A DNA stretch of 64,000 nucleotides from Marchantia polymorpha subsp. ruderalis. Lineage: Eukaryota; Streptophyta; Marchantiopsida; Marchantiales; Marchantiaceae. Numbering within the stretch: the first letter of the stretch is position 1; every line of letters starts with the position of its first letter. Below are positions 49,619-59,349 of this stretch, piece after piece. Where the stretch lies: assembly GCA_037833965.1 (NCBI GenBank), contig AP031353.1:24616501-24680500 (forward strand), in the 5' to 3' direction. A program made the translations under genes and the position numbers. Under the pieces are notes generated by a model. It saw only the letters and a program-made list of their open reading frames with translations. It was not told where the DNA came from and did not search any database.

Positions 49619-50982
49619 TCTCCTGCGCCGCCACTTCCCAGTGGGGGTAGCCCTTGAGACAGTGGGCGACACGCCTCGCCGTCTCCTCCTTTGTGCGATC
49701 TGTCTCCTTCCTGCGATCCTCTTCAATTACCACTAATTGCGATTCGGCCTCAGCACGTTGCGCTCTCAATTCTCCACACTCTGACTGTAGCCTGCGGATT
49801 ACATCCTCATCCGCCTGTCGTGCGAGCTGACACTGTTCTAACAACCGCGTCTGTCGCACGAGCTCCTCTGACAAAATCCGATTCTGGGCCTGCTCAGAAA
49901 TTAGTGCTTCTGTGACCTTCACCTGCTCCTTGGTGAGCTCTTCCAGTTTCCCATCCCTCACCTTCTCGGAGTACTTGTAGAATTTCTGATTAAGTTTATA
50001 CTGACCCCACAAGCACTCATGCTTCTCCTTCAATTCCCTCAACTCCTGGTCCACTCTAGCTAGTAGCTTGCTGGTGTGGACTTTAGTGCGAGTCCGCTTG
50101 CGCACTAACTCGATGTAAGATCCCGGCTGAAGTGGGTCGGCGTATTTATCGACTTTGCGATCCAAATACCTCAGCAACGGAATCACCTGCTAAGAGAGTG
50201 CCGCCGCCAGCGCTCCAACAATTTCCTCCTCCTCCTCCTCGGTGTCCCCTACTCCTGACATTTCTTCGGTGGAGCCTCCGTCGTCATCATCCGAGTGGAG
50301 AATTTCAGTCGCCATTGATTGCGTCGGCGACTGACCCGAGTGGGGCTGCACGTCGTCGACGTGTGCTGCCTGCGAAGGCACGGCTGCAGCCTCGCTGCTC
50401 TTCGCCAAAATGTCTAAGGCGGTAGGCGAATGTGCCCGTGCTGCATCCCCGCCGCCCGCTTGTTGGTCGTCTACCGTATCCTCTCTGCCGCCGACGTCCG
50501 CCGCCGAAGGCGATCGAGCGGAGGGTGGCTGCGCGGGGTTTGATTGCGCATCGCGCATCGAAATTTCATCCCGCGGACATTCACTCCGCTCCTCCGCCTG
50601 TTGCTGCTCCCTTGATCGGTCCGCGGGGGCTGTGCTTGGCCTGTGCGCAGGCGCAAATGCCGGTGCCTTGTCCGCCGCAGGCGTAGCGCCGCGGACGTCC
50701 ATCGCCAAAGGCGACATGGCCGGGGGCCGCTCGCCCGATGTCCCTTGGCCCTGAGGCCCTACCGCCGAAGGCGCATCTACCGGCGGATTACCCGCCGATG
50801 GTGCGGCCTCCGCACGCTCCCTGCTCGTATCTCCTCGGCTCGAAGGCCCTGGCGCCGAAGGCGCAAATCGCGGCGCGTTGTGCGCCGGAGGGTCTGGCCC
50901 CGAAGGCCGGTGTCTCGTAGGCGGCTCTTCCGCCGGCTCCTTCCCCTTCCTTCGTTGGAACGGGGGTGATTCCTGCCTGTGC
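49619..50982 (-). pseudogene. LTR ORF of G, C-terminal half
   Basis: Continues the frame interrupted by F: VHRQESPPFQRRK at the F edge, Pro/Arg-rich middle, a TAG at 50190 where A has a glutamate codon, then QVIPLLRYLDRKVDKYADPL, KLLARVDQELRELKEKHECL and the coiled coil to HWEVAAQEK, where the fold-back junction cuts it. Confidence 0.75.
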
Positions 50983-50987
50983 ACAGG
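50983..50987. repeat. Target-site duplication ACAGG of element F (partner 53395-53399)
   Basis: Exact 5-bp repeat at both edges of F; element G sequence is continuous across it. Confidence 0.9.
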
Positions 50988-51440
50988 TGTGGTAACCCAC
51001 TTTTTGTTTTTCGCCGGAACTAAAACATTTTTGATTAGTAAGTACCGTGGTAGCAGCTGTAAATAGTAATCGGTACGCAAAGCCAGAGTAAAAAGAGGAT
51101 CGAGGACAGTCAAGGGGTTTTGGGCTTAGGCCACAGTGGAACGCTTGGAATGGAACGGGCGGTTCATGCTGCAGGACTCGCTTCGAGCACCTTCGGCGGT
51201 AGATCACTCATAACTTCCTCAACTCTTAACGCCTTGAGTTACTTAGGGTCTCGTTGGAAAGAGCTCAACGCGCTCGTTCTAACGAGCCCAAGAAAGCCTG
51301 GAACGGATGAGGACTCAGGGAGTTGTGACTGTCGGAAGATGCGAAGGAGAACGCCTACGGATAGGCGGAAGGAGTTCGTCGTTAGCGGAATATCCACCTT
51401 CGGCCCTGGATGTTCGCCTTCGGCGACGGACGTCTTCGGG

Positions 51441-51835
51441 TCAACTTCAAGTCGGCAAACTCGAGGTCGGAGAACTCGAGGTCGGAAAACTTGAGGTCGG
51501 CGAACTCGAGGTCGGAGAACTTGAGGTCGGCGAACTCGAGGTCAAAGAACTTCAAGTGAGCAAACTCGGAGTCGGCAAACTTGAGGTCGGCGAACTCGAG
51601 GTCAAAGAACTTCAAGTGAGCAAACTCGGAGTCGGCAAACTTGAGGTCGGCGAACTCGAGGTCAAAGAACTTCAAGTCAGCAAACTCGGAGTCGGCAAAC
51701 TTGAGGTCGGCGAACTCGAGGTCAAAGAACTTCAAGTCAGCAAACTCGAGGTCGGAAAACTTGAGGTCGGCGAACTCGAGGTCGGCGAACTTCAAGTCGG
51801 AAAACTTGAGGTCAGAGAACTCGGAGTCGGCGAAA
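51441..51835. repeat. Tandem array of 15-bp monomers in 60-bp higher-order units
   Basis: Monomers of the type GTCGGCGAACTCGAG; four diverged monomers form a 60-bp unit starting GTCAAAGAACTTCAAGT that repeats at 51541, 51601, 51661 and 51721. A 15-bp period keeps frames open (EVGEL pentapeptides plus, FADLK/EFADL minus), so long frames here are artefacts. A short second array is at about 52090-52160. The monomer resembles the GAGTCGGCCGACT repeats in ORFs C and D. Confidence 0.9.
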
Positions 51836-52334
51836 CATCGTGCGGGCGCCTTCGGCGATAACAGATAACAAGCCTTCGACAGTGTGCCTTCGGCGAAGGA
51901 TAAAACCGGCATAACTCTTTCAACTCGTAACGGTTTGACTTATTTAGGGTCTCGTTAGAAAGAGCTCGACGCGCTCGTTCCAACGAGCCCAAGAACTCTT
52001 GAAACTGATCAAGGATCTGTGAGTTATGGGTGTCGGAAGTGACTGTTACAAATAGGCAAAGGTGCGGAAGTGCGTCTTCGGCGGTCAACGCCTTCGGAGA
52101 ACTCGGAGTCGGCGAACTCGAGGTCGGCGAACTTCAAGTCGGCAAACTCGGAGTCGGAAAACCGGATGCGGTTCAGAGATCTTGCGGAGTCCATATCTTT
52201 GCGATGGACGGTCGGATGGATCTGAAATTTGGTGGGGCCGTTGATCTAAGTCGGCCACGCATGCCTGCAAATATTCAGCCTCAGATCTCGGATGTAAAGA
52301 CGCTGGCGGCTCTGTACAGTAGGCTTAGGATTCA

Positions 52335-52360
52335 GATTTAGGGTTAGGGTTAGGGTTAGA
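52335..52360. repeat. Short telomere-like (TTAGGG)n stretch
   Basis: Three TTAGGG repeats between two GATTTAGG-like flanks. Too short for an interstitial telomere; likely incidental to the rearranged middle of F. Confidence 0.8.
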
Positions 52361-52468
52361 TTTAGGTTGTAAGTTAGAGGGGAAGGTAGCCGCCGACTCC
52401 TCAGGTGTAGGATCTATTGCGGCTCGCATCCTAGCGGGTAGCGTAGTGTTAGTTAGGACCTTAGAATG

Positions 52469-52475
52469 TATAAAG
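52469..52475 (+). promoter_or_regulatory. LTR TATA box of element F
   Basis: TATAAAG, same context as in C (a short interval before AAGGCGTTTTGCC) and about 925 bp from the LTR end. Confidence 0.6.
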
Positions 52476-53394
52476 TAGTTCAAGGCGTTTTGCCCTGGGA
52501 CTCTTCCAGTTTCGGAAGTGCAGATCAGGAACTCACTTTCTTGGCGTGTTTGTGCATTTTGGTCCTGGCACCACGTAGAGAAGCTGCAGCATAGCGAAGT
52601 TACCGTATGTTGTAGTTGAAGGCCTTCGGCTGAATGTTCAGAGCTAGTACCCGGTTAGAGACTTGAGTAGTGCGGATCTGCACCTGCGGGTGATTTCTGA
52701 TGCTCAGAGCCGGCTGCGAGTTAGATACTTGAACAGTTCCCCCTTACTCCTTCGAGTGACATATCCTGATTGTACTCCTACGGGAAGTTTCCCCTGAATG
52801 CCAATGTGAAGTTTCATTACTTCGTGTAAACCTTGGTTTGTAATTCAGGTTGTGTGTGTGTTACTGGATCGTGTTTTCAGTAAGTTCTCAGTCGGGTCTG
52901 CACTCCCTGCGTTTGGTGTGATAGTCGAGGGTGACGTCCACGGCGTATGTAGAGGCTTCGTTCCGAAGTGGGAAGTCCAGTCCGGGTACCCCCGCTAGTT
53001 CCTGGCGGAAGGGCAGTAAAAGCCGGAGTGGGAGGCACTACCTGCAGAACCTCTGAGTGAACTTGTGAGACACTTTCCTCCTGAAATCCGAAGCGGAGGT
53101 CCTGACCGACCTCCGAGTTGTGCTTTTTGCCAGTTTCAGGTGTGTGTGTGTGTGTGTGTTGAGTGACCACGCTGTACCGTGCATCCTCCGAGCATCCTCC
53201 GAGTTGAGATCCTCCTCCGAGTCAAGCCTCCGAGTCGAGCACTGCAGTATTTCTGGGAGTGACAGTCGCCTAGAATTCAAACTCTACAAAAGTCTGTTAA
53301 ACGTGACACTTTTACTCTGTGTGTTGCCTCTGTCCCTGTGGATTCGATCTTTTTACCACCATACTGCAGTTTTAGCCTTTGGTGGGTTATTACA

Positions 53395-53399
53395 ACAGG
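53395..53399. repeat. Target-site duplication ACAGG, right copy of element F
   Basis: Matches 50983-50987. Confidence 0.9.
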
Positions 53400-54872
53400 C
53401 GGCACGTGTGGAGGTGATCTGTGCAGAGGCGGACTGCTTCTTCCCACGCGTAGGCGTAGGTCTACGTCCGCTTGTGGTCGTCTGTCCGCGGAGGCTCGCC
53501 CGTCCGCGGAGTCTCGTCCGTCCGCGGAGGCTCGCCTGTGCGCAAACGGAACACTTGTCCGCAACGCACGTGGTAACTCCAGAGGCCCTTGGCCCGTAGG
53601 CGGCCTCTCGTCCGTCGAGCCTACAGCGTGGTCCGTTGCTCCTGCGGACGTCCGCGCTTCCTCATTCTTCTCAAGCGACGCACTTCCTTTCTCCGTCGCA
53701 ATCGTCGCCGTGTCCGCGCTGTTGGCTGGTAACACCAGTCTGCGTGCCTTCTGCTTCGGTCGGCTGTATGACTCGTACAACGGCCGCGGTCGAATGGGAG
53801 CAGAGGGTTCTTGATGCTGCTCCTCTTCGGACTCCTCTCTCCATCGCCGCTTCCGCGGCGCTCGTGCTGCAGGAGTGTTCCTCCCTTCGTCCCTCCGCCT
53901 TGACGGAGTAGAAGTCGGTGACTCCTCTGCATCAATGTCGACCTCATTCTCCCGCACATACTTCCCGGAATGGTCGACGGACAACGGCGGAAAACGCTCA
54001 AGCTCCGCCGCTGTCAAACAATTCCGCTGTCGATAAAAATTGATGAGGAAAGGAGAGAGATGGTTTAGAGTTCCCCCCTTCTCCTCAAAAGCGTGCTGTC
54101 GCATCACCCTGTGCAGGATGCTCGCCCAATGAATTGGAGTTCCCTCGATGACGCACTCCACAAAAGAGACCTGCCACAATGTGACGTAGCAGGCGCGGTG
54201 TGGCTGCAGTAATTGCATCAGCGCCGCGGACAAAGTCCGGCGGAATCGATCCTTGTAATCGCGGGTCCTGTACCCATTCTTGGTAGACCTCCCGGTCTTG
54301 AACAGCTCCACAAATTGCGCCTCTTCCTGCTTGGTCACCTTGATGCTCTCACTGTCGAAGAGGAGATGCCCTGGCATGCCGGCACATCTTCCCAATGCCT
54401 GCGCCCAATCTTGGATTGTCCATCGATCAACATGCGGACGCAATCCGCGCGAGGGTGGTCCCTGTGGCTCTAGCCACTTGCGCACCATATCCGCACAGAT
54501 GTAGTTCCATCCCCATAGCAAGAAATCGAGCTTTCTTGCTATCAAGCGCTCCTCGAAAGCGCGCAGCCCGTTCTGTGGTAGACGAAGCGGCAGCATCCGC
54601 AATCGGCCTGGTCTCGTCATTGCGTTCCTCGAGTTCGCTCGCCCGCTCATTCTACTTCCGCACCGCTCGAGCTCCTTTCTTCCTCGGCAAACTCTAATTG
54701 CCCTCAATTCCAAATCACGCGCACTCACCTCTCCCTCAATCACCAAGAAATCCTCTGTGCGGCGATGTCGAGAATGCTTAGCAGCCAGCAGATGGACGCG
54801 CGCAGCTCGCACAAGAGAATGGAATCGCGAATTCAAGAATGGGACGCTCTCTGCTGCCCGGTCGAAGGTCAT
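53400..54872 (-). pseudogene. LTR ORF of G, N-terminal half, interrupted by F
   Basis: Open from ATG 54872 (MTFDRAAESVPFLNSRF) for 491 codons to the F insertion at 53400; the last codons of the visible frame are read-through into F. The conserved domain is complete: LDFLLWGWNYICADMVRKWL, DWAQALGRCAGMPGHLLF, NGYRTRDYKDRFRRTLSAAL, IEGTPIHWASILHRVMRQHA, LSPFLINFYRQRNCLTAAEL. The conserved start may be the internal MTRPGRLRMLPLRLPQNG. No stop before F, so this half was intact when F inserted. Confidence 0.8.
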
Positions 54873-55165
54873 GGTCGGCTCTTGCTCGTAAAGGACGTCT
54901 CAATTGATGGCCGCGCCGGCTCTACGCTGAAACGGTCTCCGCTCTCACGCGCGGCTTCACGCTCCGCCGTCGCCAATTAAACTCTCACGCTCGAATTAGC
55001 GGATTTGAACTCCGCGAGCGTACTACACCGCGGACATGGGTGCGCAGCGCCGAAGGCGAGTTTTCTGCCTTGCGCGGTACACTCGTTCGTACCGCTCCTC
55101 AGCCAATCCCCTTCTGCCTCGACGCGTGTGTCCGCATGTCGGACAAAAGTTCAACTCCCGCCTGT

Positions 55166-55171
55166 GCGCAG
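55166..55171. repeat. Target-site duplication GCGCAG of element H (partner 58463-58468)
   Basis: Six-bp direct repeat flanking TGTGAG...CTCACA. Element G resumes on both sides, though a stretch of about 65 bp present in E and A is missing from G here. Confidence 0.7.
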
Positions 55172-58100
55172 TGTGAGCTTTTATCTCCCACCCTTAGCGT
55201 TGTAGTCCGGGTGGGGGTCCAAGCCTGCACATATATCTACCTTAGCCACCACAACTCTCCATTCTCTTACCCAACCCCATGAAGCACCACTATTAAGGCT
55301 TCAAATTTTGAGAGTTCTTTTCTGAATCCACACAACCCTCACTGTTGAGGGTGCAGCTCTTCTCCTACACCTTGCCTCCACTCACACCAACTAACCAAAG
55401 TACATGAATCCCAAAACCATCAGAAACCAACTGTAAAGAGAGCCGCGCTCAGTTCCTACACTATGAATCCACGACAACCCACACTGAGGCTATAGCCCCG
55501 TTCCTACTCTCTCGAAGTCGAATCTCCAAACACCAACACGAGACTGCCCTATAAGCAACACGGAGCTGCCTTATAAGCAACACGGAGCCGCCTCCGAGGC
55601 ACCCCGGAAATCCAGGGAGTTACAACCAAAGTAACACCTGGCACCCTATCCTATCCAACCTTATCCACATTATCTATCCAAGTCTTCGAAGTTTGGTAAG
55701 TGACCACGCTGACCCTCAAACCTTTGCTTGTCATCTGCTGACGATTGAGTCTGCTCAACCTCCAGTGTTGTGAAAGGGTCTGAAAAAGCACTGGAATTCA
55801 TGTCCTCAGAATCAGCATCTGTAGCCGTATTCGAGGCTGCCATGTCCAGCTCTTGATCTTCTCTATCGACTGGATTCAAAACAGTATCGTTGAACATTCG
55901 TAAAGCATCCCTCTTACAAGGGGCCACACGCTCAACCACACGCCTCTTTGGTGACTGCGGTACTTGCTCTTCACTCCCAGCACTTATCTCCTCATCGAGG
56001 ATTTCCTCAAGGCCATGCTTTACCCTGCCTTGGGAGCTTGAAGCCCTCGCGACACTTTTGAGGCCGGTTCTCGACTTGACCTCGTTCATCTGTAGCCAAA
56101 TCTTTGCCACCAGCATCTGCCAAAAGCTCAACTGCCTCATTCCCTTGACCGTTGTATTGAGATTCAGCAACCTCGTCATCCCAAGCAGGCCTCTCTTTAT
56201 CTGTCCATGCTTCTTCTTCCTGTTCTATTCTGGTCAACTCGTCATCAGAAAGAACTGTCTTCCAGCTAGGAGCATCATCTACATCTTCCGCATCTTCAAG
56301 ATCACTGGTGTGGGCTGATGAAGAATCTTCTAGATCACGATTGACTACTAGAATCGCCTGAGGCCCTACCTTTGAAACCATTCCATCGGCCCATGCAACT
56401 TCGCTGTCTCCATCTTGAAGCCCTGTTATTACTCCAACCCATGACGAATCCTGATTTACAACCTTGCTTGAACGACCTTTTCTTTTGGCACTCTGCTTTA
56501 GAAGCTTATCAGATGATGATCGAGAAGTACAAGCCTCATTCTCATCTGCGTCCACCTCAGAGGTTTCTTCTACTCCAGATGAAACAGCAGCGTCTGACTC
56601 ATCCATGAATGGCGTTTCATCAGATGCCATAGGTGAAGGTGTCAGTCTAATAACTACATCGCCTAGGCAATAACTATAATCTGGATGTTCAACTAGCTCG
56701 TAAACACTCACGACTTCCTCTGACTCAAACTCTCGAGGTTCTTCGGGTCTTTGAACAATTTTCAACCAGCGAACAGTGGCAGTCCTCTGTTTTGCATCAA
56801 CACTTTTGACAATACCTACTCGTCTAGGGTCCACGTCTAAACCTTCCCCATCTGCTCCTCTTTCCATCACGTACTGCTCTGGCCAAAAGTCATGATCCCC
56901 TAAATGATCAACTGGAATAAGAGAACAAGCATCCAGACCCTGTGATACTGTCCCATCTTGCCAAACAATATCAACAGTTGTCCGGGTGTTAACCACCAAC
57001 ACGGCATACTCAACAGGTTTTTCCTTTTTTTGCACCTTCTTATCACGCTTAATTGGCCTCCTCTGCTTACTCTTCCGTCGATGCGTACCCCAAGCATCCT
57101 TACATCCTTCAGCAGATCCACAAACGACGTCTACAGTTTCAGGACTGCGGGCAGCATTGTTCTCAACTGAGGATTCGGCTTCACCATCTGAAGGAATTAC
57201 ATCCGTTGTGGGCTCCAAAGGAACGACACTTTTAGGACGCATTCGAACCGGAGGTAACGATCGATCTCCAAGCTGCCAATTCGTATGTGAAAAGTATATC
57301 ATGGGCAACAATTTTTTCGCATCCTGCTCCTCATTGGGAACAGACGATGAATGAGAATTGGAGAGCGCATTCCCAGCAGCAATCCAATAAACTAACACTG
57401 ATCCTGCCTCGACATCTACGACGACACCCTCCATCCGACTAACCTTCTAGCTTCCTTTCAACCATTTGGCATTTTTGAAAACCGAAGATGATGTGCAACG
57501 AACTCTCTGACCAGGGAAATATGGGCATCCTGAGTCGTCAATCACACTTTCGGTATAGGTAACCAAGCGGTCCGGGTCGGCTCTGAGAATCTTGCACTTT
57601 GCCCCGTCGTCAAACATTACCGTGACATTATCTACAACCTCGTCTACGCGCCCAAGCCACAAGTCATGAATCACGTAATCTCCTAGAGCAAAAGCCCGTA
57701 CACGGCGCAACCTCCTGCTATTCACATCTTTCATGATCTCGCCATTAGGAAGCTCCAAATCTACCCTCATCTCAACGTCCACCACTGTTCCTGTCTGCCC
57801 CAACGGATCATTTGCCTTCGCCACAATATCCCCGTGCAAAAACGCTCGATCCACCACTTGAATGTCCCCTAGTTTCTCCGTTGATTCTTCCGAATTAATC
57901 CAGCACACTCTTGCAGAACCCTCCGTGACCTCGTCCTCTCCCCCGTCTTCCTCTTCCTCCTCATCCTCACTCTCTGAACTATCCTCGCTATCCGAATCTC
58001 CGCCAACTTTTGACACCACTCCAATCAGAGAAGGCTGTGCCAGACGCTGAACGACGTCTTCTCGAAACAATTGCACTTCTGCCACGCTCCTTCCTTCCAC

Positions 58101-58462
58101 CATTCCTTGCCTTCCCTTTCCTTCCCTTGCTTTTCCTTCTATCAACCTCCTTCAGCTCTCCCGCGAGCTCTCCTCTCCATTCCTCTCTCACCGAGCTTTC
58201 TTTTCTCCTCAATGGTCCGGAGACCCTCTACCCTCCGCCTTTCCTCCTCGTCCTTCACCTGCGACGTCTCCCTTGCCAGGCCCGTTCTTGATACTTAACA
58301 GATACATTCAATAAATAATCTACGTCTACTTACGTTACTAACTACTACTAACCTACTACTACTCTATTAAATAATTTTTCTTTTCTTTTCTTTGTCTAAA
58401 GTCCCTAATATATCATACTAACTAATGCTAATTATTTAATTGAGTTCATAATTGAACTCACA
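55172..58462 (-). mobile_element. Element H: TG...CA insertion carrying a host gene fragment
   Basis: 3,291 bp inserted in LTR G, with ends TGTGAG/CTCACA and a 6-bp duplication. Nearly all of it is a UBC24-like gene fragment. Left of the gene are about 490 bp of non-coding sequence with a 22-bp tandem duplication (55552-55594); right of it about 310 bp of AT-rich DNA ending in a perfect 8-bp-stem hairpin (TGAGTTCA, TAAT, TGAACTCA at 58441-58460). No transposase, gag or pol. TG...CA with a 5-6 bp duplication suggests an LTR-type integrase acted on it, but two LTRs cannot be seen, so the class is unresolved. Confidence 0.65.
55670..58145 (-). pseudogene. Captured fragment of a PHO2/UBC24 (UBE2O-type) E2 gene
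   Basis: Family members are large ubiquitin-conjugating enzymes; plant PHO2 (UBC24) targets phosphate transporters. From ATG 58145 the frame shows an acidic stretch, then FLHGDIVAKANDPLGQTGTV, VDLELPNGEIMKDVNSRRLR, FALGDYVIHDLWLGRVDEVV, YFPGQRVRCTSS and, after one TAG (57447), EGVVVDVEAGSVLVYWIAAG and FSHTNWQLGDRSLPP: the SH3/Tudor-like N-terminal modules of the family. It continues with PDYSYCLGDVVIRL and SSWVGVITGLQDGDSEVAWA. Near 56050 the frame shifts and ends at 55670 (RGHLPNFEDLDR). The catalytic UBC domain that should follow is absent. Lesions are few: one stop, one frameshift. No intron interrupts about 2.5 kb, compatible with a processed transcript or an intron-poor region. It cannot encode an active E2. 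Confidence 0.85.
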
Positions 58463-58468
58463 GCGCAG
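58463..58468. repeat. Target-site duplication GCGCAG, right copy of element H
   Basis: Matches 55166-55171. Confidence 0.7.
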
Positions 58469-59312
58469 AGAATCCGCGCAGGCGAATTCTGTCCGCGGCG
58501 ACGCGCTGGCGCGGAAGGCGTTGACCGCGGTCAGCCGTCTCCGTCCAGACTGTCCGTTCCTTGTCTCTTCGTCGGCGCTTCCGCCGCCGCAACTCCGTCC
58601 GTCCAAGAGCGCATCCATCCGTCCCGTCCGTACGGTCCGTACGGATTTGACTATTCTGGCGGCTCCTTGCTCGCCCGCGGCGCTGCGCTGGCGCAGAAGG
58701 CGCCGTACAATTTCTACCTCACAAGGCGCATTTCTAGGGCCCAAGGCGGATTTCCCGCCGACGCTGAAGCGCCTGTGCACAGGCGGACGCCTGTGCGTAG
58801 GCGAACTTCGCGCCTACCTCAAACCCTATTTCGCCTGTGCACAGGCCAACTTCCTTCGTCCGCGCATAGGACAAAACTTCTCCGCCTGTGCGCAGGCGAA
58901 GAGATGAGTATCTTACAACCTTCATAACTCCCGGAGTCCTTATCCGCTGTTGGCGTTCTTGGGCTCGTTGGAATCAATGCGTCGAGCTCTTTCCAACGAG
59001 ACCCTAGCTAGGTAAAGGCGTCCGGGGGTTGACCTAAATATGAAGGATTTCCCTACCGCCGCGGACGCAGCTCCGAAGGCGGGTTTTGCGCCTTGCGCCG
59101 TAGGGATCCTAACTGCAGAGCTCGCAGGGAGGGTGGTGCCCGTCCTTACTGCTGCACCCAACTCCTAGATTCAACGAGATCCCTCGAGAATCTCCGCGAT
59201 CTTCCGAATTCACTCTGTTTTGATGCACCGAAGGCTATTTACATTGCTGCTAGGGTGCAGTTTTCCAAAAATGTTTTAATTTCCTCAAAATTACCAAAAG
59301 TGGGGTACCACA

Positions 59313-59327
59313 TGCTCCTCTCCTCAA
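59313..59327 (-). other. Polypurine tract before LTR G
   Basis: On the minus strand TTGAGGAGAGGAGCA abuts TGTGGTACCCCAC. A purine-rich tract directly before a TG start is where plus-strand DNA synthesis of LTR elements is primed. It lies between the pol stop and the LTR. Confidence 0.7.
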
Positions 59328-59349
59328 TTGTGAGCGCCCACGCGAACAC

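Larger units (their letters stand above)
50988..53394 (+). mobile_element. Element F: internally deleted LTR (2,407 bp), ORF lost
   Basis: TGTGGTAACCCACTTTTTG ... GTGGGTTATTACA with perfect ACAGG duplications. It keeps the two LTR ends and the R-U5 part (TATA 52469, GT microsatellite) but lacks the ORF. Between them lie two copies of the conserved stem-loop (51251, 51952), a 15-bp/60-bp tandem array and a telomere-like stretch. Inserted in the ORF of G, so it is among the youngest events in the window and apparently moved in trans. Confidence 0.88.
49619..59312 (-). mobile_element. LTR G (3' LTR of the gypsy element), minus strand, split by F and H
   Basis: On the minus strand it starts TGTGGTACCCCAC at 59312, directly after the purine-rich tract behind pol. 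Its own DNA is 59312-58469, then (after H) 55171-53400, then (after F) 50982 to about 49619. It follows element A in order through the 5' part and ORF to about A position 12460. The TATA box and R-U5 are missing because of the fold-back into E. It is the key copy linking the ORF-bearing LTRs to a gag-pol. Confidence 0.85.

Noticed and set aside
51307..51861. A 184-codon ORF and an opposite-strand 176-codon ORF
   Set aside because: Both are by-products of the 15-bp tandem repeat, which keeps frames open on both strands.
52335..52360. TTAGGG repeats as an interstitial telomere
   Set aside because: Only three units, and not the TTTAGGG type usual in plants; inside a rearranged transposon.
55172..58462. 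Element H as a Helitron
   Set aside because: It has a terminal hairpin and a captured gene, but also a 6-bp target duplication and no CTRR end.
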